A stretch of DNA of 24,998 nt from a virus. Below, piece by piece: positions 15,938 through 24,137 of the stretch (the first letter of the stretch is position 1; the number at the start of each line of letters is the position of its first letter). The notes beneath the pieces were generated by a model. That model worked only from the letters and a program-made list of their open reading frames with translations. It searched no databases and had not been told where the DNA came from. The stretch covers positions 1 to 24,998 of IMG/VR virus record IMGVR_UViG_3300027759_000392, one strand, 5' to 3'. The position numbers were made by a program, and so were the translations under genes.

Positions 15938-18900
15938 TTAGTTTCTTATTCCTGCTAATGAACCACCAAAGCGTTTTTCTTTTCTAATTGTCTCTAGAAC
16001 AACATCATAAACTTTACTATTTAAGTTTTGTGATAACTCGACATCTTGTTGAGCATAGCTTGTACTATTTGCTCCCATTTGAATTTTGCCATCTCTTTGA
16101 ACTGTAGTATTAAAATTAAACGAATTACTAGCGTTACTATTATTATTTACAGTACTATTATTTCCAGCCGCCGTTCCAAATCCAGTAGATGAAACACCGC
16201 CTGTTGCATATCGTTTTACAACTGGAGAATCAATTAAACCACCAGTAGCATAAGTTGGAACTGTATCTGATAAACGAGAGCCAATTGAACCACCAGCCTG
16301 TCTTCTAAAACGTGATCCACTGAAATCGGTTTTTAATGCCAATTTTCCATATTCATTTCCTATCTGTTGAGGCGTAGTTGGAGTATTAAATTTATTCATT
16401 CCAGATGATATTCCCAAACTAACTGCCGCACCGGCTAATGATCCAATTAATGCGGCTCTTTGTTGTTTTTGCGCTCTTTTCTTTTGTCTAGCTGTTTCTA
16501 TTTCTGATCGTTTTTGATCTCTCAATTCGTTATATAATTTACTTTCTTCTAATCCATAACTAGTCATGTTAGATTCCATAGAAGAAATGTCCTCAAATTT
16601 ATTGTTAAATGATCCACCAGCAGCAAAACGAGGAGCAGCAGAAAAGTTTAATTTATCAAGTGAGGCTGGACCGCCCATTGCCATTACAGCATTTCTATTT
16701 AATACATATTCACCATTCTCAAGCATTGCTGGATATTTATCTCCAGAACCAACTCCAGAAATATACATGCCAGATTGAGCGCGAATGACTCCCCCTCTTT
16801 GTTTGCCACCTACTGGTAAATTAGGAACACCGATATTTCCTAATATTCCATAAACTGCCGATTGCATTAATGTTGAGCTTATAGAATCAAGGAATTTACT
16901 AGCTATGCCCATTAAAGCTTCTCCTAAATTATTTGATTCTCTTATTGCAGCTTTGATTCCATCAACTAATCCATCAGCAAACATCTTTGGAAGATTTTCT
17001 CCTAAATTCAATAACAAATCATCACCTTCTTGTTTAAGGCTTCCCCAACCTTTTTTAAATCTTCCCGCAAATGTGTTATTAACTTTTTCTATTTGCGTGT
17101 TTAGTCTAACTTGAGCGTCAATATCATCTCTAGTTATTTGTAAAGCTTGTTGCTTAGTTTTAATTTGTTCTTGATATCTCTTAATCGTTCCAGCTAAAAC
17201 AATGTTACCAGCACTTCTTGCTTCTGTTTCTTGTTTTTCTAAGAAAGTTAATTGTTCTGCTTGAGTCATTTTATCATTGAAACCAGCTTGACTCAAATTA
17301 CTTTCGAAAGTGCTAGTATTATAACCAGTATTACTTGCGGCAGAAGCTATGCGAGATTCTTGTATGCGTTGAAGAGCTTGAAATTGTAATCTTTGTTGTG
17401 GACTATAAGAAGATAAAGCTTTTTCTCTTAATTGCATATCCTCATAGCTTGTTGGAGTTGAAGAATTTATTTGTTGATCCGTCATTACAGCATAAGGATT
17501 ATTTTGCATTTCTTGTACAGTCGCCGACCCTCCTAACGATTCACTCAATTGTGTTTCAATTAACGCCATTATTGTTTTATTCAATTCTAAAGTCGCGGCA
17601 GTATTTTCCTGTTCAGCCGCCATCTCCAAAACTCTTTGTTGAATTTCAGCGTTAATTGCGGCATCTTCTGCTGCTCTTTGCTCCTTTAATATATCAGCTT
17701 GTATACCAAATTTTCTTTCGCTAATTTGAGATCTTCCCATTCCATACGCTTCTCTTTGATCATCCAAACGTCTTTGCATAGCATTTACATTTGCGCTACT
17801 GCGAGCTTTAGCGATTTCTGAAGAATTACCTATGCTTGCGGAAAGATCTTTCATCTTTTCCATACGCATTAAATTATCTTTATCAACTTGGGCTTTTGCT
17901 ACAGATATTTCTTTATCGGCGGCAATTCTTGCTTCGCTTAATTGTTTGTTTATTTCTAATTCTTTTTTAGCGTTGGCTTGTTTTTGTTCGAATAAAATTT
18001 GAGCTTCATTTTTTTCTTTTAAAATATCAGACAGCTTATCTCTTTCAGCTTGATTGGCGAATTTTAAAGCGGTTTCTTGAAGATTTATTAATTCTTGTTG
18101 ATATGCAATAATTTTTGATCTTTCTTCTTCTGAAATTCCAGTATCTTCTAAAATCTTTGCTAAAGATGTTAAAGTAGTTTTAATTTCTTCAGGATTATTA
18201 AAAGGTAAACCTACTCCTAGCTCTACACCTTTTTTACCTGCCGTAGCCATATTTGCAGAAAATCTCGTTTCTTGAACTTTGGCAAATTGAGCTTCTTTTA
18301 AACCACTAACAATACCATTTACATCTCCACTATAATTTCCACTTTGAATTTGAGGTAAAACTTTATTTTTATAAAATTCAGCATTTACTTGTGAATTTGA
18401 AAGACTAGATTTAAAAGAGCCACTAAGTTCTTGTGCGTTTTTTGTTAAAAAATTTGATTTTTCATTGTCTTGCTCTGCAATAGCTTTGTCATAATCTTGT
18501 TGAGATTTTTGCAATAACATTTGGGCTTTTTGGCCTGCATTTGCAGCGGTAAAATCAAATTTTCTAGCGTCTGGAAGGTTACTGGATATAAAAGAATTTA
18601 TACTGTCTTGAAAGTTTGTTGAAAAATCAAGAATAGAAGACTGTATTCTTCTAGTGCTTGAATCCTTTTCAAAAGATAAAGCTATATCAAAAAGATTTTT
18701 ATTTAAATCTCTTTCTATTTTTCTAAAAATTTCCGCAAAAGATTTTGTAGCTATTTCTCTAAAATTAATAATTTGTTTTTGTACGTTACTACCAAGTTCA
18801 GATTTTTCTAAATCATTAGCTATTATAATTAACTGTTCTATAGGTATATCTTGTATTCTTAATATGGCTTTTTGTAACTTATCTTTATAATTAGTATCGG

Positions 18901-21900
18901 TTTCTTTCGTTATTCCAATAGAACCTAATAAATCTTTAGCTACAGTAATTGGTGAAGCTTTATTTTCAACTTTTTTTCTAGCTTCCTCAACTGAATTTGC
19001 GCCACCACCTTCATAACCACCATAAAGCTCCATTTGTGTTATTGTTGATCTTAAATTTTTTGCATCTGCGACTTCTCTAAGATTTTTAATTAATTTTGAT
19101 TTTTCATTTTTATCTAAAGAAAAATTAAATACAGAACCCAAATCTTTTGAATCGGTTTTACTAAATAAAGCGTTTTGCAAACTTGTTTTTTTTGTAGTTT
19201 GATTGGTATAGTCTTGCAAATTTTTTGTCATTTCTTGCACGCTTCCTCCAGCAGCTAAAAACATTTCCTGTAATTTAACATCAGCTATTTCATTAAATCC
19301 TGTAGATAGTTTTTTTGTAGCGTTTTCTATATCAGAAGATGATGCGCCAGACGCTATCATTTGACTCAAAGATTTTTGAGCTTCTATATAAGAAGAAGCC
19401 GCAGATATATTAGTTTGAGTTTTTTGAGCTTGCTCTTGATTTAATTGAGACAACTCTTCTGTGGTTAGCGCTGCTGCATTTAAAGCTGAAGTCAAACCAA
19501 CTAAAGCTCCAATAGCGCCACCAATAATCGTTCCAGGTAAACCAAATGAAGCGCCAATACCAGCGCCTGTTGATATAGCAGTTAAACCAGTACTTAAACC
19601 AGATTGAACACTTCTTTCCGTGGAGGTCATATCTGTTCGTTTTCTATCTCCAAATGCTATTTGCTCTGCAAATCCAGCAATCATTGGACCAGCAAGAGAA
19701 ATAGCTGTACTAGCGGATGATAAAGATTTACTTAATTTACTCTGTTGTCCATAGATTTCTTGACTAGCCTTACTCATTGCTGTATCTAATTTATCACCAG
19801 ACACCCCTCCTTTAGATAAACTGTTTTTCAATTTACCCATTTCAGAATCAATTAATTTTGTTCTTCCTCCGAATGCGCTTTCAAAATAACCTAACTGCTT
19901 ATCTGCTGATTGAACTGAATTAACAAAATCTGCAATAGCTTTATCAATATCATTTGTATTGAAAGTAGCATTACTTGCACCTGTTGGAGATTGATATGTA
20001 GGACTAACTCTTTGTGATGCATTAGGATTTCCAGAAGGATAAAAAGCAGATGATCCTGAAGGTGTTCCTGATGGAATGTATGAATAACTTGGACCAAATG
20101 AAGCAAAATTTGGAATCAATCCTCCACTCATCAATCCAGCATCCTTCTGCCCTCTCATTGAATCACTCAATGCATTTCCTAAACCACCATGATCAGATAT
20201 TGCGGAACTAAATGTTGGCTGACTTTTATTTCTTATGTGTGGGAAAGGCTTAGTATCGAATATGGCTTTATTGCCGCTCATGCTTTCTTCTAAGCCCATT
20301 ACTGCTTGTTTATACGCAAAGTTAGGAATAAAACCTGAAGCATGAGAATTAACTAATTCAATCAATGCCATATCTAGTTTTGCGGCATTGTATTTGTGAC
20401 CAGCTATTCCATTTTCAAAATCAGAAATTGCAATCTCCTTGCCATTGATTAAAAGCTTAGAACTCTTAGCCATTTTTGCCCAAGATAATTGAGGAAAAAT
20501 AGCTTTTGCAGGAATAGATTTGCCGCTCGCGTAATCTGCTAAAGCTTGTTCTTGTGGTAATAATACAGATTTAATAGTGCTGCCGGAACCAATTTTTTGA
20601 GCAATGCTTCCATATAATTGAGAACCTAATCCTTGACCTCTAAACTTTTTACCAACTTCAACGCCTTCGATTTCATAATTATTTTTGCCAGTTTTTATGG
20701 CTGATATATTTCCTTTTCCTTTTATAGAAGAAGATATCATTGAAGCAAAATTAGGAATAAAACCTTCAGAAGCTTCTGCTCTATAAAAACTAGGATTATT
20801 AACATATGAAGTTAATAATTCATTTGTTTTTTGCGAAAGTACCTTAACCAATTCAGGACTATTTTTAGCAATCTCATCATAATTTGTTGCTGCTAAAGGT
20901 AAAAACTCTTTACCTAAAGCGCTCATATATTGTAAATGCTGTGGATTTCCAGGTTCGTTAAAAACACCCAATAACTCTCTTAATCTAGCAGCAGCTTTTG
21001 GATTTTTTGTAGTAAAATTATTATATTTTTTAGTAATAATTCCTGTTGCACTGCCTCCAGTTTGTGAATCTTTAGGACCACCTTTAATTTCTATACCAAC
21101 TAAATCAAGTAAATCTGCAGGATTAGTATTAACTAATTCCATGAAAGAATCGAAAGATGATTCGCCTTGTATAGTATCTGGTTCAAGAGATTGACCTAAA
21201 ATTAAAGATTTTATTTTAGATTTATTAGCTTGTAAACTTATAGAAGAACGAACAAATTTCTCATATATTGGACCAAAAACATTTCCGTCACCAGCTTTTT
21301 TATTATAATCTGTTTTATTAGTTCTGAATTGTGTGGATCTAAAAGTATCTGCTGCACCTGCCCCTGCAATATTTAATGTTGGCTGTTTTGCGTCGAATGA
21401 TGGATTAGCGTATTTTTTAAACCAAGGTATTCTCAACATGCTTATAGGAGGAGCAAAGTTTGGAATAAAACCTTTATTTAACAATTTATGTTCTTCAGGA
21501 ACAAATAATTTTATTGATTTGCTGAAAGCGATTTTATCTTCTTCACCATTTTCATATTTTCGCCCAGTTGATTCTATCGCTTTTGCAACTAAATTCCCAA
21601 GTGTTATACCGCCCAATTTTGCTTCTCCACCTGAATATAATTTATCTGAAGATTCAAAATCAAGTCTTGCATTACTTTTTCTAGATCTAGCAAAAAGTTT
21701 TTCTTTTTGTTTACCTATATCTTTTTCAAAAGCTTCACCAGATAAAGCGCTCAATAAACCCGTAAATTGTCTTCCAAACTCAACTGTTTCACCAGTCGCT
21801 AAAGACGGAACTTTATTTTCTAATCGGGAAAGATTTTCAATATTAGATGAAGATAAATCTATTCCTTTGTTTTTTAAGTCTTTTAAATTTTTGGCCCATT

Positions 21901-24109
21901 GTGTCGCATTAAAAGTAGTTATCTTGTTTGCAGGCATCGATTCTTTAATCTTTGCAATATTTCCAGATAAAACTAAATCTGCGGCTTCTTTTCTATAAGT
22001 AGCATTGCTTTTTCCTTTAATTTCTTCTATATCATATTTGATACCAAATCCAGTTATTTTATCATTAATTACTTCTTTTTTTCCAAGTTTGTTAGTGATC
22101 TCGGTTTCAAGATCAGCAACTTCTTGAATTTGTTTTTTTTCTTTTAAACTATCGATTTTTAATAAATTCAAATGACCAGTATAACTTTTATCTATAACGT
22201 TTTTCGGATTTCCAAAGTTAGGTATAAATCCACTATTCATATACGGATCAACACCCGTTCTACTTATAGCATTTTGTCTATGTGCGCGGCCAGCTTTTGA
22301 TCCAGCAGGAGGATTAATAAAAGGTTGAGCAAAACCGGGGACGTATTTAACATCTTCCGCAGTATTCATTACTCCACCAACAGGAGATTTCACTACTTTA
22401 CCGGGAGCATAACCACCAGCTTGTGCGCCAACTGTTTCAGCCATTCTTGTTGCAGCAGGAATATAACCTCCTGCGCGAGTGACCTGCAAACCACCAGATC
22501 CTTTTACTCGCACACCTTGACCGGCCAATTGAGTTGCTAATTGTTTTGCAAGAGTTGACTGTATTTGATATTCTGCTGTTTGCTGTCTTGCTAATTGAAG
22601 CAGCAACTGAGCTTGTGCAGCTTGATTACCCATAGAGCCAGCAAGAGCTTGCGACACCGGCCCTTGTTGCTGCATGATTTGCAAAATAGATTGTTCAATG
22701 TTTTTTCTATTTTGAGTTTCTGTCGTGATACCAGCAATCTGAGGCAAAGCCTGAGCGAGATAAGTGAAAGAGTTTTGTATTAACTTAAAGAGCGTAAAGA
22801 AAGCGGCAATAGCACCGGGACCAGCTATTACATTACGAATACCTTTTAATAAACCATTTGCGAAAGTAGAACCAACTCCTTCTCCTTCAAGAATCTCGTT
22901 CATGCTTTCGACAAGTGATTTCAATTGTTCTGTACCATATCTAGCTAATGGCTCAAATGTTACTTTACCAATATTATTTGCTAGTTGTTGTGTAGAAGTG
23001 GCTGTTTGCTTTAATAAAGCGTCAAGAGTTTGATTTAGTTTTGCAGTAGCGACTTCAGCTTCATTTGTTGCTGATGCGCCTCTTTGTAAAGCTCCAGCAT
23101 ACACGCCTTGAGACTTATTTAAATCACCAACAATAGCTTTTAAGATGTTAACTTGATAAACACCAGCGACTTGTTCAGATAACTGCGCTCTTTGAGCGTC
23201 TCCTAAGTTTTTATAAGCACCTGCGAAATTTTGCAGAACAGTAACTGCTGGTAAAGTATTTCCTTGTACATCTCTTACTGCTATATTAAAAGCCTCTAAT
23301 TGATCAAGAGTTTCTGTACGTTGTAAACGAGTAAAAATTGTTTTTAATGCGTTACCAATAACTGCGCCGCCTCTTGCTGTGCTTTGTTGAGCGGCTGTAA
23401 CTAATGCATTTAACTGATCCAAGCTAACTCCCGCTTCTTGCGCCGCTTGACCTGTACGAGATAATGCTTCAGCCAAGTCTCCTGCACCAACTGCGAAATC
23501 TTGTTCGACGGCTACGAGCTTATTTAATATTTGACTCGTTGTTACTCCAGTTGCAGCAAAACCGTTTACAGTAGAAGTTAGAGCGTCAACAGAATTTGCA
23601 GTGCTGATTCCAGCGACTCTTGCTAAAGTTAATGCGTCTTTCGTTCTTATCAAAACTTCTTCAGCTTTTAAACCTTGACGAGAGAATTCAAGAGCAGCTT
23701 TAGACGCATCATCAAATGAAGAAGCTGTTTGTTTACCAACGCTAAATAAATCTGTACTAAATTTTTGTAATTGACTAGTAGTTAATCCGAAAACACGATT
23801 AATATCAGCAAGATTCTTTTCAACATCGATAGTAACATTAGCTAGTTCTTTAAAACTACGAATGACACCACCAAGAACAGCGGTTGAAGCTCCGAATGCA
23901 ATAACGCGAGCATTAGAAGCAGCAAGAGCCGCCTCAAAATCCTTAACATCACCAGTCATTCTTCCAAGCGGCTGAGAGAAAGCTCGTTGATTAACGCTTA
24001 AATTAACCTGATTGTTCTGAGCGAATTTTTGATTGTACGCTTGAACACCAGCTTGAATAGAAGCTGTTAATGCTGCTTGATTGGCGGCGACATTGATTTG
24101 AACGGCCAT
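15938..24109 (-). CDS. Tail tape measure protein with embedded enzyme-like cassette
   Basis: This 2723-residue protein has a phage tail tape measure N-terminus. Residues 60-400 are helical, with A-F-G-A-S-T-A-V-L-G-G, D-V-E-K-N-L-A-D-I-N-R-V-F-G, and the G-V-S-L-D-Q-L-N-A-L-V-T-A-A helix followed by G-N-A-L-K-T-I-F-T-R-L. Residues 540-630 are Gly/Pro-rich. Residues 627-1336 carry five G-F/L-I-P-N-F repeats that separate enzyme-like blocks. Residues 1504-1548 are a Gly/Ala-rich hydrophobic stretch. From 1550 to about 2400 the chain is mostly long helices and coiled coils. The C-terminus holds P-A-M-L-E-N-G-E-Y-V-L-N-R-N-A-V (2460-2475), several A-T-G-G/A-A-G-G repeats, and K-E-K-R-F-G-G-S at the end, all usual for tape measures. 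It sets tail length and is expected to leave through the tip into the envelope. It starts 28 bp after the chaperone-like gene, with no Shine-Dalgarno motif. Confidence 0.95.
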   Translation of the reverse strand: MAVQINVAANQAALTASIQAGVQAYNQKFAQNNQVNLSVNQRAFSQPLGRMTGDVKDFEAALAASNARVIAFGASTAVLGGVIRSFKELANVTIDVEKNLADINRVFGLTTSQLQKFSTDLFSVGKQTASSFDDASKAALEFSRQGLKAEEVLIRTKDALTLARVAGISTANSVDALTSTVNGFAATGVTTSQILNKLVAVEQDFAVGAGDLAEALSRTGQAAQEAGVSLDQLNALVTAAQQSTARGGAVIGNALKTIFTRLQRTETLDQLEAFNIAVRDVQGNTLPAVTVLQNFAGAYKNLGDAQRAQLSEQVAGVYQVNILKAIVGDLNKSQGVYAGALQRGASATNEAEVATAKLNQTLDALLKQTATSTQQLANNIGKVTFEPLARYGTEQLKSLVESMNEILEGEGVGSTFANGLLKGIRNVIAGPGAIAAFFTLFKLIQNSFTYLAQALPQIAGITTETQNRKNIEQSILQIMQQQGPVSQALAGSMGNQAAQAQLLLQLARQQTAEYQIQSTLAKQLATQLAGQGVRVKGSGGLQVTRAGGYIPAATRMAETVGAQAGGYAPGKVVKSPVGGVMNTAEDVKYVPGFAQPFINPPAGSKAGRAHRQNAISRTGVDPYMNSGFIPNFGNPKNVIDKSYTGHLNLLKIDSLKEKKQIQEVADLETEITNKLGKKEVINDKITGFGIKYDIEEIKGKSNATYRKEAADLVLSGNIAKIKESMPANKITTFNATQWAKNLKDLKNKGIDLSSSNIENLSRLENKVPSLATGETVEFGRQFTGLLSALSGEAFEKDIGKQKEKLFARSRKSNARLDFESSDKLYSGGEAKLGGITLGNLVAKAIESTGRKYENGEEDKIAFSKSIKLFVPEEHKLLNKGFIPNFAPPISMLRIPWFKKYANPSFDAKQPTLNIAGAGAADTFRSTQFRTNKTDYNKKAGDGNVFGPIYEKFVRSSISLQANKSKIKSLILGQSLEPDTIQGESSFDSFMELVNTNPADLLDLVGIEIKGGPKDSQTGGSATGIITKKYNNFTTKNPKAAARLRELLGVFNEPGNPQHLQYMSALGKEFLPLAATNYDEIAKNSPELVKVLSQKTNELLTSYVNNPSFYRAEASEGFIPNFASMISSSIKGKGNISAIKTGKNNYEIEGVEVGKKFRGQGLGSQLYGSIAQKIGSGSTIKSVLLPQEQALADYASGKSIPAKAIFPQLSWAKMAKSSKLLINGKEIAISDFENGIAGHKYNAAKLDMALIELVNSHASGFIPNFAYKQAVMGLEESMSGNKAIFDTKPFPHIRNKSQPTFSSAISDHGGLGNALSDSMRGQKDAGLMSGGLIPNFASFGPSYSYIPSGTPSGSSAFYPSGNPNASQRVSPTYQSPTGASNATFNTNDIDKAIADFVNSVQSADKQLGYFESAFGGRTKLIDSEMGKLKNSLSKGGVSGDKLDTAMSKASQEIYGQQSKLSKSLSSASTAISLAGPMIAGFAEQIAFGDRKRTDMTSTERSVQSGLSTGLTAISTGAGIGASFGLPGTIIGGAIGALVGLTSALNAAALTTEELSQLNQEQAQKTQTNISAASSYIEAQKSLSQMIASGASSSDIENATKKLSTGFNEIADVKLQEMFLAAGGSVQEMTKNLQDYTNQTTKKTSLQNALFSKTDSKDLGSVFNFSLDKNEKSKLIKNLREVADAKNLRSTITQMELYGGYEGGGANSVEEARKKVENKASPITVAKDLLGSIGITKETDTNYKDKLQKAILRIQDIPIEQLIIIANDLEKSELGSNVQKQIINFREIATKSFAEIFRKIERDLNKNLFDIALSFEKDSSTRRIQSSILDFSTNFQDSINSFISSNLPDARKFDFTAANAGQKAQMLLQKSQQDYDKAIAEQDNEKSNFLTKNAQELSGSFKSSLSNSQVNAEFYKNKVLPQIQSGNYSGDVNGIVSGLKEAQFAKVQETRFSANMATAGKKGVELGVGLPFNNPEEIKTTLTSLAKILEDTGISEEERSKIIAYQQELINLQETALKFANQAERDKLSDILKEKNEAQILFEQKQANAKKELEINKQLSEARIAADKEISVAKAQVDKDNLMRMEKMKDLSASIGNSSEIAKARSSANVNAMQRRLDDQREAYGMGRSQISERKFGIQADILKEQRAAEDAAINAEIQQRVLEMAAEQENTAATLELNKTIMALIETQLSESLGGSATVQEMQNNPYAVMTDQQINSSTPTSYEDMQLREKALSSYSPQQRLQFQALQRIQESRIASAASNTGYNTSTFESNLSQAGFNDKMTQAEQLTFLEKQETEARSAGNIVLAGTIKRYQEQIKTKQQALQITRDDIDAQVRLNTQIEKVNNTFAGRFKKGWGSLKQEGDDLLLNLGENLPKMFADGLVDGIKAAIRESNNLGEALMGIASKFLDSISSTLMQSAVYGILGNIGVPNLPVGGKQRGGVIRAQSGMYISGVGSGDKYPAMLENGEYVLNRNAVMAMGGPASLDKLNFSAAPRFAAGGSFNNKFEDISSMESNMTSYGLEESKLYNELRDQKRSEIETARQKKRAQKQQRAALIGSLAGAAVSLGISSGMNKFNTPTTPQQIGNEYGKLALKTDFSGSRFRRQAGGSIGSRLSDTVPTYATGGLIDSPVVKRYATGGVSSTGFGTAAGNNSTVNNNSNASNSFNFNTTVQRDGKIQMGANSTSYAQQDVELSQNLNSKVYDVVLETIRKEKRFGGSLAGIRN
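19466..19600 (-). other. Hydrophobic Gly-rich segment of the tape measure
   Basis: Residues 1504-1548 contain a run of Gly, Ala, Ile, Leu and Thr with no charged residues (including G-T-I-I-G-G-A-I-G-A-L-V-G-L). Tape measures of long-tailed phages often have such stretches, which can insert into the cytoplasmic membrane during DNA entry. Membrane insertion here is inferred. Confidence 0.5.
20102..20122 (-). repeat. Tape measure heptapeptide repeat 5 (G-L-I-P-N-F-A)
   Basis: Residues 1330-1336; the copy with Leu instead of Phe at position 2. It closes the repeat cassette, just before a Ser/Pro/Gly-rich linker and the long helical part. Confidence 0.9.
20315..20335 (-). repeat. Tape measure heptapeptide repeat 4 (G-F-I-P-N-F-A)
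   Basis: Residues 1259-1265. It follows the GNAT-like block and opens a 64-residue block with D-T-K-P-F-P-H-I-R and S-A-I-S-D-H-G-G that I do not recognise as an enzyme. Confidence 0.92.
20465..20743 (-). other. GNAT acetyltransferase-like block inside the tape measure
   Basis: Residues 1123-1215, between repeats 3 and 4. The strand E-I-E-G-V-E-V-G-K-K-F (1146-1156) is followed by R-G-Q-G-L-G (1157-1162) and the helix S-Q-L-Y-G-S-I-A-Q-K-I. This is motif A of the GNAT fold (R/Q-x-x-G-x-G/A), which holds the acetyl-CoA pyrophosphate. A later strand S-V-L-L-P and helix A-L-A-D-Y-A-S-G, then L-S-W-A-K, would fit the end of the fold. The block is shorter than a complete GNAT (about 140 residues), so the first strands are missing or unrecognisable. 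Activity is unproven. Confidence 0.55.
20744..20764 (-). repeat. Tape measure heptapeptide repeat 3 (G-F-I-P-N-F-A)
   Basis: Residues 1116-1122. It separates the second nuclease-like block from the GNAT-like block. Confidence 0.92.
20810..21397 (-). other. Second PD-(D/E)XK nuclease-like block inside the tape measure
   Basis: Residues 905-1100, between repeats 2 and 3. A helix with G-P-I-Y-E-K-F-V (Glu950) is followed, after about 50 residues, by the hydrophobic strand D-L-L-D-L-V-G-I-E-I-K-G-G. Asp999 or Asp1002 and E1007-x-K1009 would form the PD-(D/E)XK metal-binding set; a further Lys/Tyr-rich helix (K-K-Y) follows. The order 'helix Glu, Asp, E-x-K' is the core of restriction-endonuclease-like folds. 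Assignment is by pattern only. Confidence 0.45.
21452..21472 (-). repeat. Tape measure heptapeptide repeat 2 (G-F-I-P-N-F-A)
   Basis: Residues 880-886. It lies between the two nuclease-like blocks, preceded by a charged P-E-E-H-K-L-L-N-K linker. Confidence 0.92.
21500..22192 (-). other. First PD-(D/E)XK nuclease-like block inside the tape measure
   Basis: Residues 640-870, between repeats 1 and 2. The N-terminal half is charged and of unknown fold. The C-terminal half has the helix G-E-A-F-E-K-D-I-G (Glu792 or Glu795), then A-R-L-D-F-E-S with Asp817, then G-G-E-A-K-L-G with E829-A-K831. That is a D-x11-E-x-K arrangement as in PD-(D/E)XK nucleases. A helix (L-G-N-L-V-A-K-A-I-E-S) follows. The call rests on motif order alone. 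Confidence 0.4.
22211..22231 (-). repeat. Tape measure heptapeptide repeat 1 (G-F-I-P-N-F-G)
   Basis: Residues 627-633, with Gly in the last position. It opens the cassette after a Gly/Pro-rich stretch that holds related strings (A-G-G-Y-I-P at 546-551, Y-V-P-G-F-A at 589-594). Confidence 0.9.
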
Positions 24110-24137
24110 ATGCTTTATTTACACGTTAAAATTACTA

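Noticed and set aside
19891-20106. 71-codon minus-strand frame overlapping the tape measure
   Set aside because: It is an alternative frame over the Ser/Pro/Gly-rich linker, low in complexity (mostly Leu, Gln, Ile, His), and without independent support.
21333-21998. Plus-strand open frame of 221 codons inside the tape measure
   Set aside because: It lies wholly opposite strongly supported tape measure coding sequence, has no recognisable domain, and breaks the all-minus layout.
2206-24137. Promoters or terminators between genes
   Set aside because: Gaps are at most 28 bp and hold no hairpin followed by a T-run on the transcribed strand. A/T-rich strings that resemble -10 boxes occur everywhere in this composition.
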